Shown here in pieces: positions 43,692 through 54,883 of a DNA stretch of 64,000 nt. The stretch covers positions 2,356,001 through 2,420,000 of the forward strand of contig NZ_CP080575.1 in assembly GCF_019575955.1 (NCBI RefSeq), written 5' to 3'. A model generated the notes under the pieces. That model was given only the letters and a program-made list of their open reading frames with translations, ran no database searches and was not told the DNA's origin. The stretch comes from Nesterenkonia pannonica. GTDB taxonomy: Bacteria; Actinomycetota; Actinomycetes; Actinomycetales; Micrococcaceae. How positions within the stretch are numbered: position 1 is the first letter of the stretch; the number at the start of each line of letters is the position of its first letter. Position numbers and translations under genes: made by a program.

Positions 43692-44066
43692 TCAGGACAG
43701 CTTCAGGAAGGGGATCGAGAGCGGGTACTTGTAGATGACCCGGTCGCTGGCCTTCACCGCGGCGAGGATGGAGAAGATGATGTGCAGGACGTAGATGACC
43801 AGCATCGTCAGGAAGCCGATGAGGATGAACGCCAGGATGAACGAGACGACGTAGTAGATCATGGCGCTGATGTTCCAGTTGAGCGCCGTCCGACCCTGCT
43901 GGTCCAGCACGTAGCTGCGGTCCTTGAAGATGAGCCAGAAGATCAGCGGCGACAGGAATCCGAAGAAGATGGCGAGCACGTGCATCAGAATGCCCATGGT
44001 CTTCTCGTCGTTGGGGCTCACCGGCGACTGAGCCGGATCAGGATGCTGCGGCGGATAGTCAGTCAT
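43692..44066 (-). CDS. DUF4870 domain-containing membrane protein
   Basis: 124 residues (126 if the ATG at 44072 is used). A short Pro-rich N-terminus is followed by DEKTMGILMHVLAIFFGFLSPLIFWLIFKDRSYVLDQQGRTALNWNISAMIYY and two more membrane segments, the DUF4870 pattern with conserved HxxG and F-x-D/N residues. ATG 44066 is nine bases after GAGGGA. Function unknown, widespread small membrane protein. Confidence 0.88.
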   Translation of the reverse strand: MTDYPPQHPDPAQSPVSPNDEKTMGILMHVLAIFFGFLSPLIFWLIFKDRSYVLDQQGRTALNWNISAMIYYVVSFILAFILIGFLTMLVIYVLHIIFSILAAVKASDRVIYKYPLSIPFLKLS

Positions 44067-44107
44067 GATCATTTCTCCCTCAGGGCGTGTGTCGTATGCT
44101 CAACACC

Positions 44108-44885
44108 CTAGCGTGTGGGAACCAGCTTCGGGAGGACTTCGCCGCTGGGTCCGCGCACGCAGTGGTCCATCAGCTCAGAGAGCTCCGTCTCCTCCGGATT
44201 GACTTCGATCAGCGGCGTTCCCGCTCCAGGGCAAGCAGCGGCAGAGAGGCGGCTTAGCTGGACAATGCCTGAGGTCCCTGCAACCAGCACCAGGTCCGCG
44301 GCCCGGACGGCGGCTGCCGTCTGCTCGAAGGCCTCCGTCGGCAGCATCTCGCCGAACCACACCACACCGGGACGCACCGGCCCGTCGCACGCACCGCACG
44401 TGGGCGGCGGCTGCGCTGCGGGAGGGATTGGAATCCGTCGTAGTCAGCGTCCGGGAGCTCAACAGGCTCATCGCAGGAGAAGCACCGGTGGGCAAAGATG
44501 CTCCCGTGCAGGTGGGCCAGGACGGAAGCCCCGGCACGCTCATGGAGATCGTCGACGTTCTGCGTCGAGAGAGTGAGCCCCACACCGGGAAGCTGCTGCC
44601 ACTCTGCGATGGCGATATGCCCCGGGTTGGGCTCCACCGCGCGGATCAGCGACTGGCGCCACCGGTACCAGGTCCAGACGAGGGCAGGGTCTGCTTCGAA
44701 GGCCTCGACGCTCGCCAGATCCTGGGCGGAGAATCGCTCCCACAGCCCCGTTTGGACCTCCCGGAACGTCGGCACGCCTGACTCGGCCGAGATGCTTACC
44801 CCGTCAGCACCACCGGCCTGCGCGCTTGGGCGACAAGCTGGACGACATCGTCGGGAATCCGGTCGGGAGGGTGGGCGGCAGACAT
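44108..44885 (-). CDS. Sirtuin (SIR2 family NAD-dependent protein deacylase)
   Basis: About 258 residues. NAD-dependent lysine deacylase. GAGISAESGVPTFR becomes visible when hexamer 44794-44799 is read as Ala-Gly and one G restored. TQNVDDLHERAGASVLAHLHGS carries the catalytic His. Zinc site CFSCDEP and CGACDGPVRPGVVWFGEMLP. NAD-binding LVLVAGTSGIV and LIEVNPEETEL. Breaks near 44800, 44425 and a GCTTAG change at about 44250. ATG 44885 lies 6 nt after TACATT. No acetyl-CoA synthetase neighbour. Confidence 0.93.
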
Positions 44886-44891
44886 GGCACC

Positions 44892-44897
44892 AATGTA
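44892..44897 (-). promoter_or_regulatory. -10 box, leaderless sirtuin
   Basis: TACATT on the minus strand ends 6 nt before ATG 44885. Confidence 0.45.
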
Positions 44898-44914
44898 CCG
44901 CTGTGAGCCAGGTC

Positions 44915-45780
44915 TCAGCTCTTGCGGTTGTACAGCACCATGCAGATCGGCGAGAAGACGGCGACGAGCACTGCACAGCACAGCGCCACCAGGGCCAGGC
45001 TTCCTGGTCGGTGCCGAGCATCAGGTCACGGATGCTGGCGACCACGATCGAGACCGGATTGGCATCCACCACCGGCTGCAGCCAGTCCGGCATGGTCTCC
45101 GTGGGCACAAAGATGTTCGAGGCGAAGGTCAGCGGCATCATGATCGTCATCGACACCCCCATCACCGCCTCCTCATTGGGGAGCAGCAGGGCGATGGTGG
45201 TCCACACCCATGACAGGCAGAAGCAGAACACCAGCAGAAGCACAAAGGACCCGAGGATTCCCGTCAGCCCACCCGTCGGCCGGAAGCCGACTGCGAAGCC
45301 GACGCTCAGAATGATGATCCCGGCCAGCGTGTAGCGCACCTGATCGCCCAGCAGCGCTCCCACCAGCTGGGAGGGGCGCCAGGTAGGCAGGGAGCGGAAC
45401 CGGTCGAAGATGCCCTTCGACACGTCCTTGTTCAGGGTCATGCCGGTGTACATCGTCACCATAATCAGGGTCTGCACAAAGATGCCGGGGATGAAGAACT
45501 GCACGTAGTCGCCGACGGCCGCGCCGCCTGTCTCCCCGCCTTCCGAGACCGTGGCGCCGATCGCGCCGCCGAAGATGAACGTGAACATCACCGTCATCAT
45601 CAGAGGAAGACCGTCACGTCGAACAGCTGCATGGGGATGTGCTTGATCTTCAGCATCGCCCGCCAGCCGAAGGCCAACGACGAACTGACCGCATTCGCAG
45701 GGGCTTAGCCGCTGGTCAGCGGGCAGCAGCACGGAATGGATAGCCTGGGCCTCGGCCTGGACAGGTGCGTCGACGCTCAT
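44915..45780 (-). CDS. ABC-2 type (DrrB-like) exporter permease
   Basis: About 288 residues. After a 55-residue cytoplasmic N-terminus: LKIKHIPMQLFDV, PLMMTVMFTFIFGGAIG, YVQFFIPGIFVQTLIMVTMYTGMTLNKDVSKGIFDRFRSLP, IIILSVGFAVGFRP, GSFVLLLVFCFCLSWVWTTIALLLPNEEAVMGVSMTIMMPLTFASNIFVP, and a last TM with SPICMVLYNRKS. This is the daunorubicin-resistance permease pattern. Breaks near 45710, 45610 and 44995. Overlaps the ATPase gene by four bases. Export substrate unknown, likely a hydrophobic drug or lipid. Confidence 0.9.
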
Positions 45781-46763
45781 GCGGGAATCTCCTCATTCTC
45801 CTCGGCCTGCCCCTCTGTGGGCTGGCCGGTCAGTGCCAGGAACACTTCATCGAGGCTGGGCTGACCCAGTGCGAACGTCTCCAGCCCGATCTGCTCCTCC
45901 TCCAGTGCGCTCAGCCCCGGTGCGGCCGACTGGCCGTCGGCCAGGCTTGCGCTCAGCCCCGCCGAGTCGGCTTCGCGGACGATCTCCACGCCCAGCGCGC
46001 CTCCCAGAGCCGATGCGGCACGCTCGCGCTCCGCGGGGTCAGTCAGCCTGACCTTCAGGGCGCTTAGCGCCGACCTGGGCCTTGAGCTGGCCCGGCGTGC
46101 CTTCGGCGATCACGGTGCCGTGATCGATCACCGCCAGACGGTCCGCCAGGTGGTCGGCCTCCTCCAGGTACTGGGTGGTGAGCACGATGGTCGCCCCGCC
46201 CGCCACCAGGGTGCGGATGATCTCCCACACCTGATTCCTCGAGCGAGGGTCGATGCCGGTGGTGGGCTCGTCCAGGAAGATGAGCTCCGGAGTCACAATG
46301 AGCGAACCCGCGATGTCCAGGCGGCGCCGCATGCCCCCGAGTAGTTCTTCACCTGACGCGCTGACGCATCCGCGAGCCCGAAGGCGCTCAGAAGGTCCAG
46401 TCCGCGAGCTCTGGCAGCCGGTTTCGAGAAGCCGAGCAGCTTACCGAGCAGGGTCAGGTTCTCGATGCCGGTGAGGTCCTCGTCCAGTGAGGCGAACTGG
46501 CCGGTCAGCGCGATCTTCTCGCGGACCAGCCGGGCCTCGGCATAGACGTCATGGCCGAGCACGGTCGCCTCGCCGGCGTCCGGCCGCAGCAGGGTTGCAA
46601 GCATCCTGATCACCGTCGTCTTGCCAGCCCCGTTGGGGCCCAGGACGCCGTAGATCCCTCCCCGCGGGATGTCCAGGTCGACGCCGTCGACCGCGGTCTT
46701 CTTGCCGAAGCGCTTGACCAGCCCGCGGGTCTGGACAGCGAAGTCGGAGGAAACTGAAAGCAT
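45777..46763 (-). CDS. ABC exporter ATP-binding protein (DrrA-like)
   Basis: About 328 residues. [45 protein letters not shown] (Walker A), [17 protein letters not shown] (the DrrA-type Q-loop region), [61 protein letters not shown], and the C-terminal DrrA domain ending [13 protein letters not shown]. Breaks near 46340 and 46065; hexamer-like changes at 46068 and 46440. ATG 46763 lies 7 nt after TACTCT, no ribosome binding site. Pairs with the permease gene. Confidence 0.93.
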
Positions 46764-46770
46764 AGCCTCA

Positions 46771-46776
46771 AGAGTA
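46771..46776 (-). promoter_or_regulatory. -10 box, leaderless drrAB operon
   Basis: TACTCT on the minus strand ends 7 nt before ATG 46763. Confidence 0.5.
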
Positions 46777-46813
46777 GGTCATGACGCGCTGCGGCGGGAG
46801 AGTGCGAGGGGTC

Positions 46814-48384
46814 CTATTCGACGCTGTGGTCAGCGGGCTGAGTCTCGAACTCGGGCGGGTGCAGCGCCTCCTCCACGCCTCCTCGCCGATCTCTTCGCGG
46901 AGGTGGTCCTGAGACTCCTGCGCAAGTCGGCGAGCGCGCTCCAGGAGTCGCTGCGGAGCAGCCTAAGCACGCTTCATCACTGTCCCTCCGACCATCACGG
47001 TGTCCACCTCGGACCGCTGCGCCTGGAAGACGACGTGGTGCGCCGGATCGCTCAGCGGCGACATGGAGGCTGTGTCGGTGCGAAGCATGACGAGGTCCGC
47101 GGCTTTGCCGGGGTGATCGACCCGAGACGAGCTCCCATGTGCAGCGCATCGGCGCCGCCCTGGGTCGCATAGCCGAGGACGTCCTCGGTGCGCAGATCAT
47201 TGTTGATGACGGTCTCGTCGCGCTCGTGGGCCTGCATGTGGTCGAGGCCGCGGTCGGCGTTGAGGGTGGCGCGCATGGCGGCGAACATGTCCGCGCTCCA
47301 CCACACCGAGGTGTCCATCGACAGGGAGATGGGGATGCCGTGGTCGCGCACCTCACCCGTCGGCGGATACCCTGGTAGGCGTTGAGCTCGGACTCTGCGG
47401 AGATCGACACGGTGCCGCCGGACTCGGCCAGCAGCTCGTAGGACGAGGACTGCAGGGATGCGGCGTGGACATAGGTGTTGGTGGGCAGCAGAAATCCGCT
47501 GCTGCTGAGGTTCTCGATCGCGATGTCCAGCGGGTACCCCAGACTCCGGCGTGAAGCGTGACGGGAAGGTCTCGGTCGACGGCGAACTCCCAGGCGGGCC
47601 GCTCGGGGAAGTCGGGGTCCTCTCCGCCGCCGTCCCATGCCAGCTGCATCGTGACCAGCTGGTCGGTGCTGGTGTGCGAGGAGGGGAAGCGTTCGTTGAG
47701 CAGCCGGTCCGGATCACCGCCGGGCACCCAGTTCTGCGGGAGGTCGAAGATGTTTCCGTAGGCCAGCCGAGCCCGGCCCCGGAGTCGAAGAGCGCGTCGG
47801 CGGCGGCATCCGCGTGATCCGGGGTGCGGAGGCCGTGGGACCAGTCGAGGCTGGTGGTCACACCGGCGTCGATCGCTTCGACCATGGAGAGCAGGTTCCC
47901 GGCGTAGACATCCTCGGGCCTCCACAGCGGACCCCACTCCTCGTAGATCCGCTGGAAGTAGTTGGTGATGGTCCAGTCCGCGCCGACTCCCCGCAGGACG
48001 GACTGCCACATGTGGCGGTGGGTGTCGATCATGCCGGGCATCAGGATGGCGCCAGCGGCGTCGATGACGGTCGCGTCCTCTGGGCTGGAGAGGTCATAGC
48101 CGACCGCCTGGACCTCACCGTCGGCGACGAGCACGTCTGCCTCGCGCAGGGTCCCCAGGTCCGAATCCTGCGTGACGACGGTGGCGCTGCGGAAGAGCAC
48201 GGGCCGCCCGTCCTGAAACTCTTCGGCCGGGTCCGCCTCAAGGGTGCGCGCGGTGAGCTGATATCCATGCGCGCCGAGGGCGGCCAGTCCCAGGCCTGCC
48301 GCTCCCCGACGAGGAATGACCGCCTGTTCACCCCTCCCTGGGGCTGGACTCGTTCGACTGGGGGCTCTGACCTTCGTCCGTCAC
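46814..48384 (-). CDS. Tat-exported amidohydrolase family protein
   Basis: About 523 residues. Twin-arginine signal NRRSFLVG followed by a hydrophobic AAGLGLAALGAHGY (read across a break near 48320). Metal-dependent hydrolase domain: SATVVTQDSDLGTLREADVLVADGEV, MPGMIDTHRHMWQSVLRG (H-x-H), VTTSLDWSHG, LPVTLHAGVWG, NTYVHAAS, ISLSMDTSVWWSADMFAAMR (catalytic Asp), and GYATQGGADALHMGARLGSITPGKAADLVMLR. Belongs with aminohydrolases acting on ring or amide C-N bonds; substrate unknown. TAG near 46965 is a likely false stop. GTG 48384 has AGGAG upstream. Divergent from marR. Confidence 0.85.
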
Positions 48385-48432
48385 GCGTGCTCCTGATGGC
48401 TCGGGGCGCTTTCACTGCACTGCTCGTATGTG

Positions 48433-48464
48433 CAGATACTGTACATACAGATATTGTAGATGCA
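48433..48464. promoter_or_regulatory. Candidate MarR operator between amidohydrolase and marR
   Basis: CTGTA-CA-TACAG (48439-48450) is a perfect short palindrome embedded in two direct copies of CAGATAYTGTA (48433-48443 and 48449-48459). It is AT-rich for this genome and sits midway between the divergent starts. Confidence 0.5.
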
Positions 48465-48487
48465 GCTATGCGGCATGGCCAGGGCGC

Positions 48488-48493
48488 TACGAT
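48488..48493 (+). promoter_or_regulatory. -10 box, leaderless marR
   Basis: TACGAT ends 7 nt before ATG 48501. Confidence 0.5.
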
Positions 48494-48500
48494 GGCCCGC

Positions 48501-48958
48501 ATGACCTCAGCGCAGAGCGGTCCCGAAAGGATCGACGAGCAGCGGCTCCATGCATGGACCCAGCTGCTGGAGGGACACACCCGCGTCATGCACGAGCTGG
48601 AGCAGGAGCTCCGCGACGGGCACGGCCTCAGCCTCTCCGAGTACGACGTGCTCCATCGTCTTCAGGACGCGGACGAGCACTGTCTGCGCATGTCGGAGCT
48701 TGCCCGTGCGCTGCTCTACTCCACCGGGGCCTCACCCGCCTGATCGACCGGATGGAGAAGCGCGCACTGGTGGAGCGCCGGACCTTCTCCGAAGACCGCC
48801 GCGTCACGCGGGTTTCTATCACCGCTGAGGGCGAACAGTCCCTCAGGCGCGCGTCAGGCACGCACCTTCGCGGCCTGCAGCGACACTTCGGCCACCTGCT
48901 GCACGACGACGAGCTTCCCGCAGTGGGCGCATTCCTCGGCCGCTTCGCGAAGGGCTGA
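48501..48958 (+). CDS. MarR family transcriptional regulator
   Basis: About 152 residues. Winged-helix pattern: WTQLLEGHTRVMHELEQELRDGHGLSLSEYDVLHRLQDADEHCLRMSELARALLYSTG, LTRLIDRMEKRALVERRTFSEDRRVTRVSITAEGEQSLRRA (wing with DRR). One break near 48733 lies exactly in the recognition helix. ATG 48501 is preferred because TACGAT ends 7 nt upstream; ATG 48492 lies in that box. Divergent from the exported amidohydrolase, which it probably controls. Confidence 0.9.
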
Positions 48959-48993
48959 GCACATCAGAGGGACGCCCCTCGACTGAGAGGGAC

Positions 48994-51670
48994 TCAGCCG
49001 GTGTTCTGCAGGCCAGCCGCCACGCCCTTGAGGCTGAGCAGCAGCAGGTTGCGCGGATCCTGGATCTCGTCCTCCTGCAGGTCCTTGGAACGCAGGCTCT
49101 TCAGCGCACGGAGCTGAATGAGGCTCAGCGCGTCCACGTAGGGGTTGCGCAGCTGGACGGCGCGCCCCAGCACACGGTGCTTCTGCAGGAGCCGATCCTG
49201 ATCGGTGATGGCCAGCACCCACTTGACCGTCAGCCTCAGCTCATCGAGCACCGCCTGGGAGAGGTCCTCGCGGTCGCCCAGCGCCAGGTAGCGGTGGGCG
49301 ATGCGCTCATCCGTCTTCGCCAGCGACATCTCCACGTTGTCGATCATGGCCCGGAACAGGGGCCAGTCAGCGTAGGCCTCCCGCAGCTGGTCAAGATCGC
49401 CCACAGCCTCCAGCGCCGTCCCCAGGCCGTACCACCCGGTGAGGTTGATGCGCGCCTGCGACCAGGCGAAGTTCCACGGGATCGCCCGCAGATCCTCCAG
49501 GGACTCCACCGAGAGGCCGCGCTTGGCAGGACGGGATCCGATGGCCAGCAGGCCGATCTCGTCCTGCGGGGTCACCTGAGCAAACCACGGGGCGAAGCCG
49601 TCCGCTCGGATCAGTGCGTGGAACCGGGTGCGCGAGGCCTCATCGAGCTGCTCGGCCAGGTCCGCGTAACGTCGTGCGGCCTCAGCGTTTCGCCTCTCCG
49701 TCGACGGGGCCGAGGCCATCAGTGCGGCGGCTGCGACCTGCTCGATGTGGCGAAGGGCGATCTCCGGGTTGCCGTACCGCGCAGAAATCACCTCGCCCTG
49801 CTCCGTAACTTTGAACCTCAGGTCGACGGAGTGGGGCGGCTGGGCAAGGATCGCTCGGTTGGCGGGCCCGCCGCCGCGCCCCAGCGCACCTCCGCGACCG
49901 TGGAACTGAGTGAGTGTGATGTCGTTCTCGACCGCCCAGGCTGCGATCTTCTCCTGGGCTTCGTACAGGGCCAGGGTCGCTGCCACCGGGCCCACGTCCT
50001 GGAGGAGTCCGAGTAGCCGAGCATGACCTCCATGCGACGTCCGGTCTCGTCCAGGCGCTGCTGCAGCTTGGGGTGGGCCAGAGCCTCCTCCAGAATGCGG
50101 GGAGCGTTCTGAAGGTCCTCATAGGTTTCGAAGAGTGGAATGACGTCGATGACGGGTGCGTTCTCCTCCCCGCCCAGAGCTTGGGCGGCGAGATCATAGA
50201 CATCTGCGAGGTTCTGCGCCGACTGTGTGAAGGAGACGATGTAGCGACGCGCTGCGTCGGGGCCGTACCGGCCCTGCACGGATGCCACCGCACGGAAGGT
50301 CTCAAGGACCTCCTCGCCCGGCACCGCCATGCGCTCCTCCGAGTCCGGATTCTCGAGCCACCGGAGGGTCTGGCTGTGGACTGCCGAGTGCTGACGGACC
50401 TCCAGCTCGGCCAGGTGGAAGCCGAACGTCTCGACCTGCCAGATGAGCTCCTGGAGGTCGCCGTAGGCGGCCCGCTTCGCCCCGCCTCCACCAGTGACTC
50501 CTGCACGCAGCGGAGGTCCTCGATGAGCCGAGCCGGGACGTCGTAGGCAAGATCCGCGTTCCGATCACGCGTGGCGGCAATGCGGCTTACCACCGCGAGC
50601 ATGACCTGGCGGTGGGGCTCCCGCGGCGAGTGCTCGGCGGCGGTCGAGGTCAGCTCCTCGGAGAGCTGCTTCTGCCGGTTCCACAGGGCGAGGAGGCCCT
50701 TGCTCGGCGGGGTGTAACGCCTCGTCCAGCGTCATGGACAGCGCCAGGCGCTGGGCCCGCTGGGTCAGGTCCTCGAGCACGCGGTCAGCCATCTGGGCCA
50801 CCGCCTTGCGAGTGATGGTCGCGGTGACGTTCGGGTTGCCGTCACGGTCTCCGGCGATCCATGAGCCGAGCCTGATGAACGCGGGGCCTTGGGAGCGGCC
50901 GCACCGGCCCGCTCCTCCTGGAGCCAGTCGTCCATCCGCCGATAGGCCTCCGTGAAGACGCTGGAGAACGAGTTGTCGAAGACCCTGAGGGCGGTGCGGA
51001 CCTCATCCAGCGGCGAGGGGTTGGAGACTCGCAGCTGCGCGGTGCGCCACAGGTTGTCCACCTCCTCGAAGAGCTCGCGGGTGTTGCGCGCCGCGGCGGC
51101 GGGCCCGGTGCGCGGGTCATCGCGGATGTCGAGCAGCTGGCCGATGCGACGGATGGAGGCGGTCACCGCGTTGCGCCGGGCCTCTGTGGGGTGGGCGGTG
51201 AGCACCGGGTGGAAGCGCAGCTCCTTGAGCCGACGCTCGGCCTCCCGCTGACCCACCTCGTCGGAGAGATGCCGGAAGGCCGCAGCGACCGAGTCGGCAG
51301 CCGACTGCTCCTCGAGAGAGGTCTCCCCGTCCCGGGTGCGCAGGGTGCGGATCCGCTGCTGCTCCTCGGCGAGGTTCGCCAGCAGGAAGTAGCAGGTGAA
51401 AGCGCGGGCGACCTCCTTGGCACGCTCAGGGTCCAGCGACTCGACGAAGCTCTCGGCCTCTGCGAGCTTCTCCTCGGTGTCGTCCTCCACGGCGCCGATG
51501 CACAGTCCGCGCAGCCGCTCGACGTCGTCGTAGAGGCTGGCAGGGCTGGAGCTCTCGGTGCCGTACTCCTGGAGCACCTCTCCGAGCAGCCCGCCCAGCA
51601 GGCCGACATCTCGGCGCATACCCTCCGGCACTTCATGGCGGGCGGCAGTACGGGAAGGATCCTGAGTCAT
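48994..51670 (-). CDS. ppc: Phosphoenolpyruvate carboxylase
   Basis: About 892 residues, normal length. Carboxylates PEP to oxaloacetate, replenishing the TCA cycle (gltA is in the same window). LTAHPTEARR (catalytic His), GSWIAGDRDGNPNVT, YGDLQELIWQVETFGFHLAELEVRQHS, MLGYSDSSKDVG (Lys, split by a break near 50010), TQFHGRGGALGRGGGP (second catalytic His/Arg), and C-terminal LNTG-like QNTG. Breaks near 50890, 50700, 50485 and 50010; hexamer near 50584. ATG 51670 lies 7 nt after TAGTGT. Confidence 0.96.
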
Positions 51671-51677
51671 GAATCAC

Positions 51678-51683
51678 ACACTA
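51678..51683 (-). promoter_or_regulatory. -10 box, leaderless ppc
   Basis: TAGTGT on the minus strand ends 7 nt before ATG 51670. Confidence 0.5.
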
Positions 51684-51746
51684 ACAGCGGGGGCGGTGGT
51701 GCAGGTCACAACGTGAAAGGTCCTCGCGCCCCGGCGGACCGAGGAC

Positions 51747-53647
51747 TCAGTCGACCGTGCGCAGGGCCCGGCGTTTGCGCTCCAGGAGCATCAGCTCCTC
51801 GTTGAGGCGGCGATACTCCTGGGACTGCTGAGAGTGGTCCATCCGCTGAAGCTGACCGAGCAGGTTGGCCTTCTCGTGCTGGATCTTGAGCTCGACGAGC
51901 CGGTTGAGGATCTCACGGCAGTACCGCTCCATGTTCTCCTCGGTGCTGGCCGGAAGCTCAGTGACGGCCAGCTCCCCACCAGTCCGCGCAGAGGCTCCGG
52001 GACCTCCTGACGCACTGTGGCCACCCACGAGCGAGGATCCGTCGCCTTGGCCGCTGCGAGGCGGATGCCGTCGTGCAGCGCCTGGTGCGCCGCGGCGGTG
52101 AAGCGGACGCTGAAGACCTCCTCCCACTGCTCGGCAGTGAGCCGTGCCGGGTGCTGCAGGATCACCTCCAGCGCCTGCCGCTCCATCAGCACCGCAGGAT
52201 CCCGCGTGTCAGGGCGCTGGTAGCGCGGCTGCGGAGGCTGCCCGGATGCACCCTCGGATCGCTGCTGGCCGCGCGCGGCAGCATCGGGGCCCGACGCGGC
52301 GTTCGCCTTGGCCTGGCCCGCTTTGGCCGCTGACCGGACTGCTGAGTCCACCTCGCCCACGTCGGTGCCCAGCCAGCCTACCAGCTCCCGCGTGTACGCC
52401 GAGCGCAGCGCCGCATCCCGAATGCCTACCACCACCGCAGCCGTCACCCGCAGGGCTCCGACCCGCCCTCGATCGTGGCGAGGTCCCAGTCCGCCAGACG
52501 ACGCCGCAGCACGAACTCCACCAGTGGGGCCTTGGACTCGATCACCTGCGCCACGGCGTCATCTCCGCGGTGCTGCCGAACATCGCAGGGGTCCATACCG
52601 TCGGGGCCGACAGCGATGTAGGTCTGGGCGTTGAACTGGCTGGCCTCATTGAATGCCCGAATCGCGGCCTGCTGACCGGCCTCGTCGCCGTCGAAGGTGA
52701 AGATCACCTCCGCCGGGGAGCCGTCGTCGGAGAGGAGCCGCGCGCGATCTTGATGTGCCCGTCGCCGAAGGCGGTGCCGCAGGTGGCCACGGCGGTGTCC
52801 ACCCCGGCGATGTGGCAGGCCATCACGTCCGTATAGCCCTCCACGACGACCAGCTGGCGCTTCTTGGCGATGCTGCGCTTGGCGTGCTCCATGCCGTAGA
52901 GGACCTGAGACTTCTTGTATATCGGAGTCTCGGGGAATTCAGGTACTTCGGGCCCTGATCGTCGTCATAGAGGCGGCGGCCGCCGAAGCCCACGGTGTTC
53001 GTCGCCATGTCTTTGATCGGCCACAGCAGCCTACCCTGAACCTGTCGTAGAGGCCTCGGCCGCCCTCTGAGAAGAGGCCGGTGTGCTTGAGCTCCTCATC
53101 GCTGAACCCTTTGCCGCGCAGGTGTCCCAGCAGGTTGTTCCAGCCTCGGGGCGCGTAGCCCACTCCGAAGCGCAGGGCATGCTCCCGCGTGAACCCTCGG
53201 GAGGTGAGCTCGTCGCGGGCGATCTGCGCCTCCGGCGAGTTCAGGTGGTGCGCGAAGAACTCCTCAGCGATCTTGTGGGCGTCGAGGAGACGCTGCCGCC
53301 TACTTACCTCCTGCTTGTCCGGGCCTGAGCCGCCGTCCTCGTAGCGAAGCTCAACGCCGTACCTGTTGGCCAGGCGCTCGACGGTCTCGGCGAAGCTGGT
53401 GTGCTCCATGCCTTGGATGAAGGCGAAGACGTCCCCGACTCCTCGCACCCGAAGCAGTGGTAGGTGCCCACCTGGGGACGGATGTGGAACGAGGGCGTGC
53501 GCTCGTCATGGAAGGGGCAGAGTCCTTTGTAGGAGTCGACCCCGCCTTCTTGAGGGTGACGTACTGCTCAACGATCTCGCGCAGATCGGCACGCTCGCGG
53601 ACCGCATCGATGTCTTCGCGCCTGATCAGTCCTGCCACAGCACCCAT
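51747..53647 (-). CDS. dnaG: DNA primase
   Basis: About 633 residues. N-terminal CHC2 zinc domain [13 protein letters not shown]...YHCFGCGESGDV, catalytic core with [58 protein letters not shown] (Glu) and [13 protein letters not shown] (DGD), then a Gln/Pro linker and the C-terminal DnaB-interacting helical domain ending [19 protein letters not shown]. Breaks near 53555, 53445, 53035, 52940, 52735, 52455 and 51980. GCCTAC-type changes at about 52376 and 52427 affect AGWLG and AGIRD. Synthesises replication primers. Confidence 0.95.
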
Positions 53648-53695
53648 GGTCCCACGTCCCCGTCCTCAGTGCTCTGCTGTGAAAAACTGAGCATC

Positions 53696-54193
53696 ATGAC
53701 TGAATCTTCCGGACGCGATCGCGTGCAGCACGACGCCGACCAGCGCGGGGTCCCCGTTGAATTCGCCGGACGAGGACCGGCCCGCTCCGTCGAGGAGGCG
53801 GCGGCCTCACTCGGCGTCGAGGTCAGCAGGATCGTGAAGACCTTGGTGGTCCGCGCCAGACGCACCCAGACGGCCTCCGAGTCCGAGTTCGTCCTCGCAC
53901 TCATTCCCGGCGACCGAGCGGTCGACTGGGCCAAGCTGCGCAGACTGGTAAGCTTCAAGAAGATGGCGATGGCCACCCCCGAGGAAGGACTCAGTGCCAC
54001 CGGATACCACCCCGGGACAATCACTCCCTTCGGCACCCGCTCGGCCCTTCCGGTCTACGCGGATGAGAGCATCAGCGGGCGGATCGCGATGGGCGCAGGC
54101 GAGCCTGACCTGAACCTCTACGTGGAAGCCTCCGAGCTGTTCGGCAGCTTCGGCGTGACCACAGGAGACATCGGCAGGACCAACGGGTCATAG
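53696..54193 (+). CDS. YbaK/EbsC-type aminoacyl-tRNA deacylase (Cys-tRNA(Pro) deacylase-like)
   Basis: Intact 165-residue frame. YbaK domain: VEFAGRGPARSVEEAAASLGVEVSRIVKTLVVR (catalytic Lys), EFVLALIPGDRAVDWAKL, KKMAMATPEEGLSATGYHPGTITPFGT, LPVYADESISG, and GAGEPDLNLYVEASEL. Clears mischarged tRNA. GTAAGC at about 53948 makes LVSFKK from the likely LAGFKK. Start ATG 53696, 48 bp after the divergent dnaG start; no ribosome binding site is obvious. Confidence 0.9.
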   Translation: MTESSGRDRVQHDADQRGVPVEFAGRGPARSVEEAAASLGVEVSRIVKTLVVRARRTQTASESEFVLALIPGDRAVDWAKLRRLVSFKKMAMATPEEGLSATGYHPGTITPFGTRSALPVYADESISGRIAMGAGEPDLNLYVEASELFGSFGVTTGDIGRTNGS

Positions 54194-54203
54194 CCCGTCT
54201 GCA

Positions 54204-54883
54204 TCACTCGACGTCGTCGATCCCGCGGGCGGCAAGAGCCTTTCCGGTGTCTCTGGCATAGGCGACCGCGGCCAGCAGCACAGGGACCGTCCTGGCCCGC
54301 AGATCCCTCTCCAGGCCCCTGGCCCGCGCCTGCTGCTCGGCCACACGGAACTGGTCCGCCAGATACGGCACGGCACGCAGCATCACCATCGCCGCCAGCA
54401 CGATCCTGCCGGGCCTCAGCCCGATGAGCCGAAGCGGACGCAGCAGGGCTGAGAAGACCCGCAGGAGCTCCGGGACGGAAGTTGTCAGAATCATCAGCTG
54501 AGCGGCCAGGACCCCGCCAGGACGCGGGTGATGACCTCCAGCCCCGTGGCGACGTCGTTGAAGATCAGCTGGGCCAGCAGCACAGCGGCGATCAGCAGCC
54601 AGATCCTCCTGAGCAGCACCAGCAGCATGCGCAGCGGGACTCAGGCGCCCACCGCCAGCACGATGATGCTTACCACCACGGCTGCGCTCACGGCAGGATC
54701 CCGCACTGCCATGACGAGGATCGCTGTGGCCGCCATGCCTGCGACCTTCGCCCCCGCCGGCGTCCGGTGCAGGAAGCCCACGGTGGGAGATCGCTGGCCG
54801 AAGACCTGATCGCGGGGACGTATAGGCCGCGGTCGTCTGCGGGTGCGCCGCTTCCCTTCGGGGCGCCGAGTCTCTGTGCTCAT
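54204..54883 (-). CDS. bioN: Energy-coupling factor transporter T component (BioN/CbiQ-like)
   Basis: About 226 residues. Basic N-terminus, GFLHRTPAGAKVAGMAATAILVMA, a second and third TM, then VPELLRVFSALLRPLRLIGLRPGRIVLAAMVMLRAVPYLADQFRVAEQQARARGLERDLRAR containing the Ala-Arg-Gly coupling motif. Break near 54642 and hexamer 54668-54673. ATG 54883 overlaps the ATPase stop (ATGA). Context with bioY and a BioQ-like regulator indicates biotin uptake. Confidence 0.88.
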
